This document shows, piece after piece, positions 55,301 to 63,963 of a stretch of DNA of 64,000 nt; position 1 is the first letter of the stretch; each line of letters starts with the position of its first letter. A program made the position numbers and the translations under genes. The stretch is from Marinibacterium sp050389775 (GTDB lineage Bacteria > Pseudomonadota > Alphaproteobacteria > Rhodobacterales > Rhodobacteraceae). Location of the stretch: positions 1 through 64,000 of the forward strand of contig NZ_CP177151.1 of NCBI RefSeq assembly GCF_050389775.1. Reading direction: 5' to 3'. The notes below the pieces were generated by a model that made no database searches, was not told where the DNA came from, and saw only the letters and a program-made list of their open reading frames with translations.

Positions 55301-56845
55301 CTGCCTTCTGGCGCGGTCAACAACGGCGCGCTGCCCGATTACATCGGGCCGGACGGTGTCAGCGATTTCGAGCTGTTCGATCTGCGTGTCCTGGGTGTTA
55401 CCGGCAACCAACTGACCGTTGACGACACGCCCGAGCCTGAACCCGAGCCTCAACCTGAACCGGAACCCGAACCGGAGCCAGAACCCGAGCCTGAACCGGA
55501 ACCCGAACCGGAGCCTGAACCCGAGCCGGAGCCTGAACCCGACGTGGACGTGCTGTTCGAAGCCGAGGATATGGATCTCGAGAATTACGAGATCGAACGC
55601 GGCAAGTTCGACGAGACCTCGGACGCGGTCATCGCGATCACCAACAAGACCGCCCCCGGCATGGCTCGGCAATTGTACGAAGGGCCGTCCGGCATCTTCG
55701 ACCTGACGCTCGGCTATGTCGATGAAAACGACGGGTCCGGTGAATTTGTCGTGTTCATCAACGGCCTTGAAGTCGGTTCGATCCAATTGGATGACGATAC
55801 CGACAAATCCGCCCAGACCACCCTGTCGGGCATCGCGATCAACGATGGCGACACCATCAGCATCGTCGGATATGCGGACGATGGCGAGAGGGCGCGGCTG
55901 GATTACGTCAGTCTGACTCAAACCGATGACGCGCCCACGGACGGTGGCGGAGATCCCGGAGACGGCGGCACGGACCCCGGTGACGGTGGCGGCACCCCGG
56001 TCCCCGAGGATTACATCCTGCGGATCGAGGCCGAAACCATGCTGCTCGACAATTACGAGGTCGAATCCGGCAAGTTCGGCGGCACCTCCGGCGAGGTCGT
56101 GCGAGTGGCCGACAAGTCCATGGCCGGCATCGCCAGCGAGGTCTTCGATGGCCCCTCGGGTGTCTTCAACATGGATCTCGGCTTCATCGACGAAAATGAC
56201 GGGGTGGGCGCCTTCTACGTCTTCATCAACGGGCTCGGCGTTGCCGAAATCGTGCTGGACGCAGATACCGATGCCTTCACCCAGGCCAGCCTGACCGGCC
56301 TGTCGATCAACACCGGCGACACGATCAGCATCGTCGGCTACGCCGATGATGGCGAGCGGGCGCGGCTGGATTACGTCGAACTGACAGCCAGTGAACTTGC
56401 CCCGGTCGAGGACGTGACCGTGGACCCGGTTCCGGCAGACTACCTGCTGCGGATCGAGGCGGAGTCCATGATGATGGACAATTACGAGGTCGAATCCGGC
56501 AAGTTCGGCGCGGCTTCGGGGGACGTGGTGCGTGTCATCGACAAGTCCAAGGCCGGGACGGTCAGCCAGGTCTTCGACGGCCCGACCGGCGTCTTCGACC
56601 TCCGGATCGGTTATGTCGATGAAAACGACGGCCAAGGCGATGTCTTTGTCTTCGTCAATGGCATCGGGGTCGGTGAAATCCACCTGGATACGGACACAAA
56701 CAAGATCACAGACAGCACGCTGTCGGGCATCTCGATCGACACGGGGGACACGATCACCATCATCGGCATGGCTGACGATGGCGAACGCGCCCGGCTGGAC
56801 TTTGTCGAACTGACCGCCGCCGCATCGGATGACCTGATGGCCTGA
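52319..56845 (+). CDS. Secreted G8-domain/beta-helix protein with three C-terminal carbohydrate-binding-like modules
   Basis: ATG 52319 has AGGAGA at 52305-52310; the GTG at 52313 is less likely. The 1508-residue protein has a low-GC N-terminus of about 150 residues without a classical signal peptide. A G8 domain follows (about 280-400: GGSWFDPGTWSTGKVPGDGD, VDGELHF, TLTIGTEDNP), then a large parallel beta-helix (about 400-1030) with the CEMIP/TMEM2-type motif RYSLHFHRTGG (about 567). G8/beta-helix proteins in animals act on hyaluronan, so this one may cleave or bind a polysaccharide. A Pro-Glu tract (about 1038-1076) leads to three related modules of about 120 residues (1079-1201, 1231-1359, 1375-1500) with EAE(T/S/D)M, NYE(V/I)E and DDGERARLDYV motifs, resembling lectin-like carbohydrate-binding domains. 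The export route is not evident; no RTX repeats are seen. Confidence 0.85.
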   Translation: MSTRTVTGRNGRDLTNPIDADDLHDKSINSLGGALSSSENRRLHDYVPLASLSLATSASDSVPSISQANPLSETFETVTEINESVYIPDETALLLNFSNPGAPWSTGFSDALDGNGASGFSDTFPADGGPSISLPGLDGPFGSFLQNADPVSDWIDIGDGKALSLLKSLNGRNDAGSEDVDVTEIGSIDAQPISAMAEMTDDGMAHMTGGSHDDMTAAVTEDVQDLVGGGSITLQAAIDAQIMSIEHAKQHVHQDDANKLTDHLALLDLFPLASDPDVAVALNGGSWFDPGTWSTGKVPGDGDSVFIPAGISVVYDGVSDARLDRVGVDGELHFAVDTDTRLVLDTLLTNSGSTLTIGTEDNPVQASVSAEITIHRDNGKIDLSDDPTQLSKGVVTHGTVRISGQDKVDHMRASTDPEKGDNFLTFSDMPMGWEIGDKLVVAGTKFTGENIFQDEVVTIKSITQMANGDYKVTLNQTLQYDHLTPEDYAGHNFQVPVANYTRNIQIGTETSQSAYLGDGKTVPVDERGHVMFMHNKDVVVQNAEFYELGRTDKQELLDTEGGTNVAGRYSLHFHRTGGTIEEGAALAEGNAVWGSPGWGIVHHDANLDVISNAVYGVNGGAIIAEAGNEIGDWIGNITMHTTGDLITFNSEQGNAGTAHPAGRQEILNDSFHQGIGFGFKSRMINSSDNVAVSSNGAGYSFWPMGNDDGVSDIDPLVSDFVTLNGYSQWFGEETATLSRVPLRVFDNNEVLASHVGFNTSGDKRGTLEDVASVIDGLVAWEVAAGVMGFYQNNYLIKDSIFVGLDGGITGKHQGLSKVGYVTTGIMAHDFKFLKIVDNHFKGFDQGIFSDTFGDQDKELAHVVLGNVYTETELARNFVGNADQFPHVDDNPDWEDRYYVGRLEASFDIGASTMVLNKPWEYATLEVRKVDGIGVEYVTVTNRYFWEDNVAQEGYYFENGKYYVIVDIPVGDRITGSVISAHAAIELAFVESVSDLPSGAVNNGALPDYIGPDGVSDFELFDLRVLGVTGNQLTVDDTPEPEPEPQPEPEPEPEPEPEPEPEPEPEPEPEPEPEPDVDVLFEAEDMDLENYEIERGKFDETSDAVIAITNKTAPGMARQLYEGPSGIFDLTLGYVDENDGSGEFVVFINGLEVGSIQLDDDTDKSAQTTLSGIAINDGDTISIVGYADDGERARLDYVSLTQTDDAPTDGGGDPGDGGTDPGDGGGTPVPEDYILRIEAETMLLDNYEVESGKFGGTSGEVVRVADKSMAGIASEVFDGPSGVFNMDLGFIDENDGVGAFYVFINGLGVAEIVLDADTDAFTQASLTGLSINTGDTISIVGYADDGERARLDYVELTASELAPVEDVTVDPVPADYLLRIEAESMMMDNYEVESGKFGAASGDVVRVIDKSKAGTVSQVFDGPTGVFDLRIGYVDENDGQGDVFVFVNGIGVGEIHLDTDTNKITDSTLSGISIDTGDTITIIGMADDGERARLDFVELTAAASDDLMA
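55431..55547 (+). repeat. Pro-Glu (PEPEPE) coding repeat
   Basis: About 19 tandem copies of a hexanucleotide such as CCCGAG/CCTGAA/CCGGAA, with synonymous variation and one Gln substitution, encode an extended acidic linker between the beta-helix and the repeated C-terminal modules. Confidence 0.9.
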
Positions 56846-56867
56846 CCCCAGCCCGATCGGTGACATC

Positions 56868-56905
56868 GCAGCCCCCGAAGCCCGTCTTCGGGGGCTGCGC
56901 CTTTT
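56868..56905 (+). terminator. Strong rho-independent terminator
   Basis: A perfect 13-bp stem (GCAGCCCCCGAAG, 56868-56880; CTTCGGGGGCTGC, 56886-56898) with a 5-nt loop is followed by GCCTTTTC. It ends the G8-domain transcript, 23 bp after the stop. Confidence 0.92.
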
Positions 56906-57214
56906 CGCAGCCCGGGCAATTCGGACGCCATTCAATCACAAAGCCGCGAAATCCCCCTTATTTCGCCCGATCAGAAGACAAAAAGACCATTCGTCGTTAA
57001 CAAATTTTCCAATTCCTAAACGAATCTGATATCGTCCAAGAGCTTACTTCTGTGGTGGATGGAAAGAATTCTGCTGTTAATGCATTCTGTTCTCAGCGGA
57101 TTTTTCTGCGCGGGGGCGATTCTTAAACGTGTTCCGAGAATCGGCCCGGCGAATGGGGTTTGACTTTCGCCGCTTGGATTGGCTCTTGATTTTTGTTGTG
57201 GCCGGGAATTTTAG
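56906..57214 (+). promoter_or_regulatory. AT-rich leader of the GH16/SGNH/RTX gene (309 bp)
   Basis: The stretch is markedly richer in A+T than the coding DNA (for example around 56940-57070) and has no gene. It should contain the promoter of the 57215 gene. A -35-like TTGACT at 57160-57165 has no convincing -10 partner. The ribosome site of 57215 is weak (GGGAA, 10 bp upstream). Confidence 0.4.
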
Positions 57215-60200
57215 ATGGTTTCCTACAAGGTATTTGACCGTTTCAATCACTCTTTCGGACTTGCCAAGGTAACGGCATGGATCAGGCCACCGGCCGATGA
57301 CATCCCCGTAACCGAAGCCCTTGGCACCGATGCGGTGTCATTGGCGGTAGATCCCGCAGAAACACCTGCATCCTTCGACGCTGCGGCCGAACGCCCGGCC
57401 GATCAGCCGGACGTGGAAATCCCCGTGGAAATCCCGTCGTGGCAATGGTTTGCGGCCTTCGACACGGGGCCGGCCCCGGTCATGACCGAAGGGCCGGCAG
57501 AGTGGCTCAGCCCAATCTACGGGCCGATCTTCAGCTTCGACGACATGCGCGCGGAACAGGAGGGCATGGAGGTGACATTCAGCAATCTCACCGGCCTCCT
57601 GTCGGCCTTCCTGGGAGCCTCCAGCCTCGATACGGCCCCCGCACCGATGGCCGCATCGCTGGAGGCCGTGGAATACGATGCCTTCGCCACCTCCTTCGAC
57701 CCATTCGATCCCGCCAATTGGCGCCCGTCCGATTACGCAAATGCCGGCGGCTGGATCGCCACGGCCTGGGATCCCGATCATGTCGTGCTGGGTACCGGCA
57801 GCGTTTCGCTTCAGCTCGAACACGAATCGCAGCGCGGAAAACCTTATACCGGCGCCGAAATTCGCTCGGAAGAGCGTTATTTCTATGGCCAATACGAAGT
57901 GACCATGCAGGTTTCGGACGAAGACGGCGTGCTGTCGAGCTTCTTCCTTTATACCGGCGCGCCCCACGGCACGCTGACCAGCGAGATCGATTTCGAGTTC
58001 CTCGGCGACGACACGACCAAGGTCCTGCTGACCTTCCACACCCCCGAAGGCTCGGACGGCCAGCTGGTCGACCTCGGCTTCGACGCCGCCGCGGGCTTCC
58101 ACACCTACACGATCGACTGGGCCCCGGATTCGATCACCTGGTATGCCGATGGCGTCGCGCTGCGCCAGGTCACGGATGCCGACATCGGCATCCCGGCCGA
58201 ACCGAGTTTCATGTTCATGAGCATCTGGACCGGCGCCAACGGGTTCACCGGCACGCCCCGGCACAACGTGTCGGCCACCGCAACCTATGAAGATGTCAGC
58301 TACGTGCCGCGCAGCGACGCGGTGGCGATCAACGACCGGGCGCTGGTCACCGCCGGGGGCAGCGTGGCGATCGACGTGCTGGCCAACGACGGCATCATGG
58401 GCGGGGCGCCGCTGCCCGAAACCGTGACGATCGACCAGGGCCCGGCGCATGGCACGGTCAGCGTCGACGCGGTGACCGGGGTGATCACCTACACGGCCAA
58501 CGCCGGATATGTCGGGCGCGACAGCTTTTCCTACACGATGTCCGATGGTTCGACCCTGTCGAACTCCGGTGACGTGACCCTGAGCGTGGGCCTGCCCATC
58601 GACGCCGATTTCACGTCCGGAGCCGATGGGTTCACCTATGCCGATGACGCCTTCCGCGGCACGGCCCAGCCCGATTACGCCGATGGCAGCGCCACCGGCG
58701 GGACGCTGGACGTGCTGCTGGGCGGCGGGTCCTCGCGCTCGGCGGTCACCGATATCTCGGGCGGCTGGAGCCAGGAGTTCGACGCCCTCGCCGGCCAGCA
58801 GGCCACGCTGACCCTGCGCTACCGGATCACGCTGAGCGCCGATCTCGATGCCGGCGAAGAGGCCGAGGTCATGGTCGCGCTCGATGGCACCGAATACAGC
58901 CTGATGACCCTGGCGGCCACGGATTCCGACACCGAAACGCTGGATTCCGGCTGGATCGAGGTGACCCTCGACCTGGGCACCCTGTCTGGCGGCAGCCACG
59001 AGCTGGTCCTCGGCGGCTTCCTCAACCAGCGCACCCGCCAGAACGAGACCGCGACGATCAGCTTCGACAGCGCGGTGATCACCCTCGGCTCGCCCTCGCC
59101 GGCCGATGACGACGGCAACCTCGCCCTGAGCGCGCCCGACCTGCTGATCGACGGGGCCGAGGCCGGGGCGGTGGACTTTGTCATCTCGGGCCTCGACGCG
59201 GATGCCACGGCCGAGGTCACCGTGACCGACGGCACCAATACCGTCACCGGCACCATCGCCACCAACGGCACCCTGACGCTGGACCTGTCCAGCCTCGACG
59301 ACGGCCCGCTCACCAGCTCGGTCACCGCAACCGACGGCGACGGGGCAACGGCCACGGCCGGCGGGCCGGGGCTGACCCTGGTGCCCGCGGCGGGCGATGA
59401 CGACGGCAACCTGGCCCTGTCCCTGCCCGACACCGAGATCGACGCCACCGAGATGAGCGCCGTCAGTTTCGTGGTCACCGGCATCGATGCCAATGCCACG
59501 GCCGAGGTCTTTGTCACCGATGGCACCAGCACGATCTCGGGCAGCCTGGCCGCCGACGGCACCCTGCTGCTCGACCTAACCGGGCTCGCCGACGGCGCGC
59601 TGACCACCAGCGTGACGGCCACCGACATCAACGGCGCGACGACCACCCTGGCCGGGCCGGGCCTGACCCTGGACAGCGCCCCGCCGGTGGTCCTACCGAC
59701 GCCCATCGACGCCGATTTCACGTCCGGAGCCGACGGGTTCACCTATGCCGATGACGCCTTCCGCGGCACGGCCCAGCCCGATTACGCCGATGGCAGCGCC
59801 ACCGGCGGGACGCTGGACGTGCTGCTGGGCGGCGGGTCCTCGCGCTCGGCGGTCACCGATATCTCGGGCGGCTGGAGCCAGGAGTTCGACGCCCTCGCCG
59901 GCCAGCAGGCCACGCTGACCCTGCGCTACCGGATCACGCTGAGCGCCGATCTCGATGCCGGCGAAGAGGCCGAGGTCATGGTCGCGCTCGATGGCACCGA
60001 ATACAGCCTGATGACCCTGGCGGCCACGGATTCCGACACCGAAACGCTGGATTCCGGCTGGATCGAGGTGACCCTCGACCTGGGCACCCTGTCTGGCGGC
60101 AGCCACGAGCTGGTCCTCGGCGGCTTCCTCAACCAGCGCACCCGCCAGAACGAGACCGCGACGATCAGCTTCGACAGCGCGGTGATCACCCTCGGCTCGC

Positions 60201-62920
60201 CCTCGCCGGCCGATGACGACGGCAACCTCGCCCTGAGCGCGCCCGACCTGCTGATCGACGGGGCCGAGGCCGGGGCGGTGGACTTTGTCATCTCGGGCCT
60301 CGACGCGGATGCCACGGCCGAGGTCACCGTGACCGACGGCACCAATACCGTCACCGGCACCATCGCCACCAACGGCACCCTGACGCTGGACCTGTCCAGC
60401 CTCGACGACGGCCCGCTCACCAGCTCGGTCACCGCAACCGACGGCGACGGGGCAACGGCCACGGCCGGCGGGCCGGGGCTGACCCTGGTGCCCGCGGCGG
60501 GCGATGACGACGGCAACCTGGCCCTGTCCCTGCCCGACACCGAGATCGACGCCACCGAGATGAGCGCCGTCAGTTTCGTGGTCACCGGCATCGATGCCAA
60601 TGCCACGGCCGAGGTCTTTGTCACCGATGGCACCAGCACGATCTCGGGCAGCCTGGCCGCCGACGGCACCCTGCTGCTCGACCTAACCGGGCTCGCCGAC
60701 GGCGCGCTGACCACCAGCGTGACGGCCACCGACATCAACGGCGCGACGACCACCCTGGCCGGGCCGGGCCTGACCCTGGACAGCGCCCCGCCGGTGGTCC
60801 TACCGACGCCCATCGACGCCGATTTCACGTCCGGAGCCGACGGGTTCACCTATGCCGATGACGCCTTCCGCGGCACGGCCCAGCCCGATTACGCCGATGG
60901 CAGCGCCACCGGCGGGACGCTGGACGTGCTGCTGGGCGGCGGGTCCTCGCGCTCGGCGGTCACCGATATCTCGGGCGGCTGGAGCCAGGAGTTCGACGCC
61001 CTCGCCGGCCAGCAGGCCACGCTGACCCTGCGCTACCGGATCACGCTGAGCGCCGATCTCGATGCCGGCGAAGAGGCCGAGGTCATGGTCGCGCTCGATG
61101 GCACCGAATACAGCCTGATGACCCTGGCGGCCACGGATTCCGACACCGAAACGCTGGATTCCGGCTGGATCGAGGTGACCCTCGACCTGGGCACCCTGTC
61201 TGGCGGCAGCCACGAGCTGGTCCTCGGCGGCTTCCTCAACCAGCGCACCCGCCAGAACGAGACCGCGACGATCAGCTTCGACAGCGCGGTGATCACCCTC
61301 GGCTCGCCCTCGCCGGCCGATGACGACGGCAACCTCGCCCTGAGCGCGCCCGACCTGCTGATCGACGGGGCCGAGGCCGGGGCGGTGGACTTTGTCATCT
61401 CGGGTCTCGACGCCGATGCCACGGCCGAGGTCACCGTGACCGACGGGACGAATTCCGTCACCGGCACCATCGCCACCAACGGCACCCTGACGCTCGACCT
61501 GTCCAGCCTCGACGACGGCCCGCTCACCAGCTCGGTCACCGCAACCGATGGCGACGGGGCAAGCGTGACCGTGACCGGCCCCGAGTTGATGCTGGAACAG
61601 GTCAGCCTGCCGCTGGATTTCTCGACCGAGACCGAGGCCCTGTCGATCGACCTGACCACCGGCACCTATGGCTATGCCGCCGTTGTCCTGCCGATCGGCG
61701 ATTCCCTGACCCATGGCTACCTGGGCGATACCGATGCGGTGACCCAATCGACGCGCGAGCTGCAGGACGGCTATCGCGGCACGCTGTTCGAAAGCCTGCT
61801 GGCCGACGGCGTGTTCATCGACTACGCTGGGCGGTTCAATTCGGGGTCCGAGCTGATGCTCGACAATGCCCATTCCGGCACGCCCGGCATCGAGATCCGC
61901 CAGATCATGGCAAACGGGATCTACGAAGACGACCTGGCGGCCTATGATCCCGACATCGTGCTGTTCATGGCCGGGACCAACGACATCAGCAGCGGCGGCA
62001 CGCGGTTCTTCGACGTGCTGTTCCCGCGGGTCATCAATGGCATCACCCAGGCAATCAGCGAGTTCTATGATCTGCCGGGCGCCTCGGACAAGCACCTGGT
62101 CATCTCGACCCTGCCGCCCAAGGGCAACCTGACCGACGAGGTCGAAATGGTGAACGAGGGTTACAGCATCGTCGATGGTGTGGCCGTGGTCGGCGATGCT
62201 GGCAACGGCACCTATGTCGCCGGCATCAAGGCCACCGTGATGGCGCTGCAATCCAGCCATGCCACGCTGCATCTCTACGATGCGCCCTTCGACCAGGCCC
62301 TGATGGGCGATGACGAGGATCACATGACCGAAGAGGGCTATGCGGCCTATGCCGCCGGCCTGCAGGAGCTGCTGGAAACCGAGATCGGCTACAGCGGCGG
62401 CACGCTGGATGGCACGGCGCTGAACCTGGGCACCGGCCAGGATGTCGAAGGCGGATCGGCCGGAGACCTGATCGGCGGGTCCGACCAGGACAACATCCTG
62501 CTGGGCGGTGGCGGCAACGACGTGCTGCTGGGCCGGGCGGGCAATGACACCCTGGGCGGCGGCACCGGGTCCGACCGGCTGGAAGGCGGGGCGGGCGCGG
62601 ATGTGCTGACCGGCGGGGCCGATGCGGATGTCTTTGTCTTCGGGACCGATTTCGCCGATGGCGCGGCCGGGCCGGACACGATCACCGATTTCGGCGATGG
62701 CGCCGACCGGCTGCTGATCGCCGATGATTTCGAAGGGCTGGTGACAGTCGAGGACCACGGCAGCGGCGTGCGCCTGACCCTTGGCAGCGCCGGTGTCATC
62801 GATGTCGAAGGCACTTCGGCCGATCTTCTGAAAGGGGCCGACCTGGGCGGCGGGGTGTTCGACCTGACCACCGACACCGACCTGGCCCTTTTCTATTCCG
62901 ACAGCATCATCACGGCCTGA
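57215..62920 (+). CDS. Secreted multidomain GH16 glycosidase / SGNH esterase with RTX repeats
   Basis: A 1901-residue protein without a signal peptide, consistent with type I secretion. A GH16 domain (about 160-366) has the catalytic motif E-I-D-F-E at 257-261 (nucleophile Glu257, acid/base Glu261), as in ExsH/ExoK succinoglycan depolymerases and laminarinases. A cadherin/Big-like domain follows (about 367-460), then 2.7 copies of a 369-residue unit (461-1450), each made of a jelly-roll-like module and two Ig-like modules. An SGNH/GDSL hydrolase (about 1487-1720) has Ser1497 in GDSL, Asn1589 in GTND and Asp1700/His1703 in D-E-D-H. The C-terminus (about 1745-1830) has RTX calcium-binding nonapeptides (GGGGNDVLLGRAGNDTLGGG). 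The protein may cut and deacylate an exopolysaccharide. The T1SS exporter is not in this window. Confidence 0.92.
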   Translation: MVSYKVFDRFNHSFGLAKVTAWIRPPADDIPVTEALGTDAVSLAVDPAETPASFDAAAERPADQPDVEIPVEIPSWQWFAAFDTGPAPVMTEGPAEWLSPIYGPIFSFDDMRAEQEGMEVTFSNLTGLLSAFLGASSLDTAPAPMAASLEAVEYDAFATSFDPFDPANWRPSDYANAGGWIATAWDPDHVVLGTGSVSLQLEHESQRGKPYTGAEIRSEERYFYGQYEVTMQVSDEDGVLSSFFLYTGAPHGTLTSEIDFEFLGDDTTKVLLTFHTPEGSDGQLVDLGFDAAAGFHTYTIDWAPDSITWYADGVALRQVTDADIGIPAEPSFMFMSIWTGANGFTGTPRHNVSATATYEDVSYVPRSDAVAINDRALVTAGGSVAIDVLANDGIMGGAPLPETVTIDQGPAHGTVSVDAVTGVITYTANAGYVGRDSFSYTMSDGSTLSNSGDVTLSVGLPIDADFTSGADGFTYADDAFRGTAQPDYADGSATGGTLDVLLGGGSSRSAVTDISGGWSQEFDALAGQQATLTLRYRITLSADLDAGEEAEVMVALDGTEYSLMTLAATDSDTETLDSGWIEVTLDLGTLSGGSHELVLGGFLNQRTRQNETATISFDSAVITLGSPSPADDDGNLALSAPDLLIDGAEAGAVDFVISGLDADATAEVTVTDGTNTVTGTIATNGTLTLDLSSLDDGPLTSSVTATDGDGATATAGGPGLTLVPAAGDDDGNLALSLPDTEIDATEMSAVSFVVTGIDANATAEVFVTDGTSTISGSLAADGTLLLDLTGLADGALTTSVTATDINGATTTLAGPGLTLDSAPPVVLPTPIDADFTSGADGFTYADDAFRGTAQPDYADGSATGGTLDVLLGGGSSRSAVTDISGGWSQEFDALAGQQATLTLRYRITLSADLDAGEEAEVMVALDGTEYSLMTLAATDSDTETLDSGWIEVTLDLGTLSGGSHELVLGGFLNQRTRQNETATISFDSAVITLGSPSPADDDGNLALSAPDLLIDGAEAGAVDFVISGLDADATAEVTVTDGTNTVTGTIATNGTLTLDLSSLDDGPLTSSVTATDGDGATATAGGPGLTLVPAAGDDDGNLALSLPDTEIDATEMSAVSFVVTGIDANATAEVFVTDGTSTISGSLAADGTLLLDLTGLADGALTTSVTATDINGATTTLAGPGLTLDSAPPVVLPTPIDADFTSGADGFTYADDAFRGTAQPDYADGSATGGTLDVLLGGGSSRSAVTDISGGWSQEFDALAGQQATLTLRYRITLSADLDAGEEAEVMVALDGTEYSLMTLAATDSDTETLDSGWIEVTLDLGTLSGGSHELVLGGFLNQRTRQNETATISFDSAVITLGSPSPADDDGNLALSAPDLLIDGAEAGAVDFVISGLDADATAEVTVTDGTNSVTGTIATNGTLTLDLSSLDDGPLTSSVTATDGDGASVTVTGPELMLEQVSLPLDFSTETEALSIDLTTGTYGYAAVVLPIGDSLTHGYLGDTDAVTQSTRELQDGYRGTLFESLLADGVFIDYAGRFNSGSELMLDNAHSGTPGIEIRQIMANGIYEDDLAAYDPDIVLFMAGTNDISSGGTRFFDVLFPRVINGITQAISEFYDLPGASDKHLVISTLPPKGNLTDEVEMVNEGYSIVDGVAVVGDAGNGTYVAGIKATVMALQSSHATLHLYDAPFDQALMGDDEDHMTEEGYAAYAAGLQELLETEIGYSGGTLDGTALNLGTGQDVEGGSAGDLIGGSDQDNILLGGGGNDVLLGRAGNDTLGGGTGSDRLEGGAGADVLTGGADADVFVFGTDFADGAAGPDTITDFGDGADRLLIADDFEGLVTVEDHGSGVRLTLGSAGVIDVEGTSADLLKGADLGGGVFDLTTDTDLALFYSDSIITA
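58595..61562 (+). repeat. Near-identical 1107-bp tandem repeat (2.7 copies)
   Basis: Unit 1 runs 58595-59701, unit 2 59702-60808 and partial unit 3 60809-61562, with a constant 1107-bp period (369 codons). Units 1 and 2 differ at very few positions by eye (e.g. T at 58626 against C at 59733). Unit 3 is identical until about 61403 and then diverges, leaving out the second Ig-like module. The identity includes synonymous sites, which points to recent duplication or ongoing gene conversion. Confidence 0.93.
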
Positions 62921-62937
62921 GGCCGGGGACCGACACC

Positions 62938-63963
62938 ATGACCGACACCGACATGCATGCCCTGGTGACCGGGGCCACCGGGTTTACCGGCGGGCACCTG
63001 GCCCGGGCGCTGCGCCGCCAGGGCCACCAGGTGCGCGCGCTGGTCCGGCAGACCGACAGCCCCGCGGCGCGCGGGCTGGCCGACGCCGGCATCGAACTGG
63101 TCCGGGGCGATGTCTCGGACGCGGATGACATCGACCGGGCCGTGGCCGGCACGACCCATGTCTTCCACATCGCCGCCGTCTATCGCAGCGCCAACCATCC
63201 CGACAGCTATTACATGGCCGTCAACCGCGACTCGGTCGCCCATGTGCTGGCCTCGGCCGAACGGCATGGCATCGAACGGGTGGTCCATTGCTCGACCTGC
63301 GGCGTGCATGGCGACGTGGCCGACCTGCCGGCCACCGAGGAAACGGCCTTTCGCCCCGGTGACATCTACCAGAGGTCGAAACTGGCCGGCGAGACCCTGG
63401 CCCAGCGAGCCATCGCCGCCGGGGCGCCGGTGTCGATCGTGCGGCCGACGGGGATCTACGGGCCCGGCGACCTGCGGTTTCTCAAGCTGTTCCGGGGCAT
63501 CCAGAACCGGACGTTCCGCATGGTCGGAGCGGGCGACATTGCCTATCACATGAGCTATATCGACGACCTTGTGCAGGGCTTCCTGCTGTGCGGCAGCCAT
63601 CCCGGCGCCCTGGGCGAAACCTTTCTTATCGGGTCGGACGATTACACCACGCTGAACGGCCTGGTGCAGGAAATCGCGGCCACCCTGGGCGTGCAACCGC
63701 CGCGCGGACATATCCCCGTGGCCCCGGTCATGGCTGCGGCCAGCCTGTGCGAAACCCTGTGCCGGCCGCTGGGGATCGACCCGCCGCTGCATCGCCGGCG
63801 GGTGTCGTTCTTTACCAAGGCCCGGGCGTTTTCGGTGGACAAGGCCAAGCGCCTGATCGGGTTCGAACCGCAGGTCGGCCTGGCCGAAGGGCTGGCCCGC
63901 ACGGCCGATTGGTACCGGGCCGAAGGCCACCTGCGCGGCGCGCCCACGGGGATTGCCGCATGA
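62938..63963 (+). CDS. NAD-dependent epimerase/dehydratase (extended SDR family)
   Basis: The 341-residue protein starts with a Rossmann dinucleotide motif (LVTGATGFTGGHLARAL, 9-25; TGxxGxxG), has VFHIAAVYRS, the Ser of STCGVHG, and the catalytic Tyr-x-x-x-Lys in YQRSKLAGE (about 143-151), followed by RPTGIYGPGD. These belong to the extended SDR family of sugar-nucleotide epimerases and dehydratases and hopanoid/dihydroflavonol-type reductases. The C-terminal half has the usual substrate region, with KAKRLIGFEPQVGLAEGL at the end. It follows the GH16/SGNH/RTX gene by 17 bp and its stop overlaps the next start by ATGA. It probably supplies or modifies a sugar or lipid precursor. Confidence 0.88.
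   Translation: MTDTDMHALVTGATGFTGGHLARALRRQGHQVRALVRQTDSPAARGLADAGIELVRGDVSDADDIDRAVAGTTHVFHIAAVYRSANHPDSYYMAVNRDSVAHVLASAERHGIERVVHCSTCGVHGDVADLPATEETAFRPGDIYQRSKLAGETLAQRAIAAGAPVSIVRPTGIYGPGDLRFLKLFRGIQNRTFRMVGAGDIAYHMSYIDDLVQGFLLCGSHPGALGETFLIGSDDYTTLNGLVQEIAATLGVQPPRGHIPVAPVMAAASLCETLCRPLGIDPPLHRRRVSFFTKARAFSVDKAKRLIGFEPQVGLAEGLARTADWYRAEGHLRGAPTGIAA

Noticed and set aside
55431..55547. Possible CRISPR or non-coding satellite
   Set aside because: The hexanucleotide repeat is in frame, encodes Pro-Glu and has no spacers.
58595..61562. Insertion sequence or transposon as cause of the 1107-bp repeat
   Set aside because: No transposase, no terminal inverted repeats and the period is a whole number of codons within one protein.
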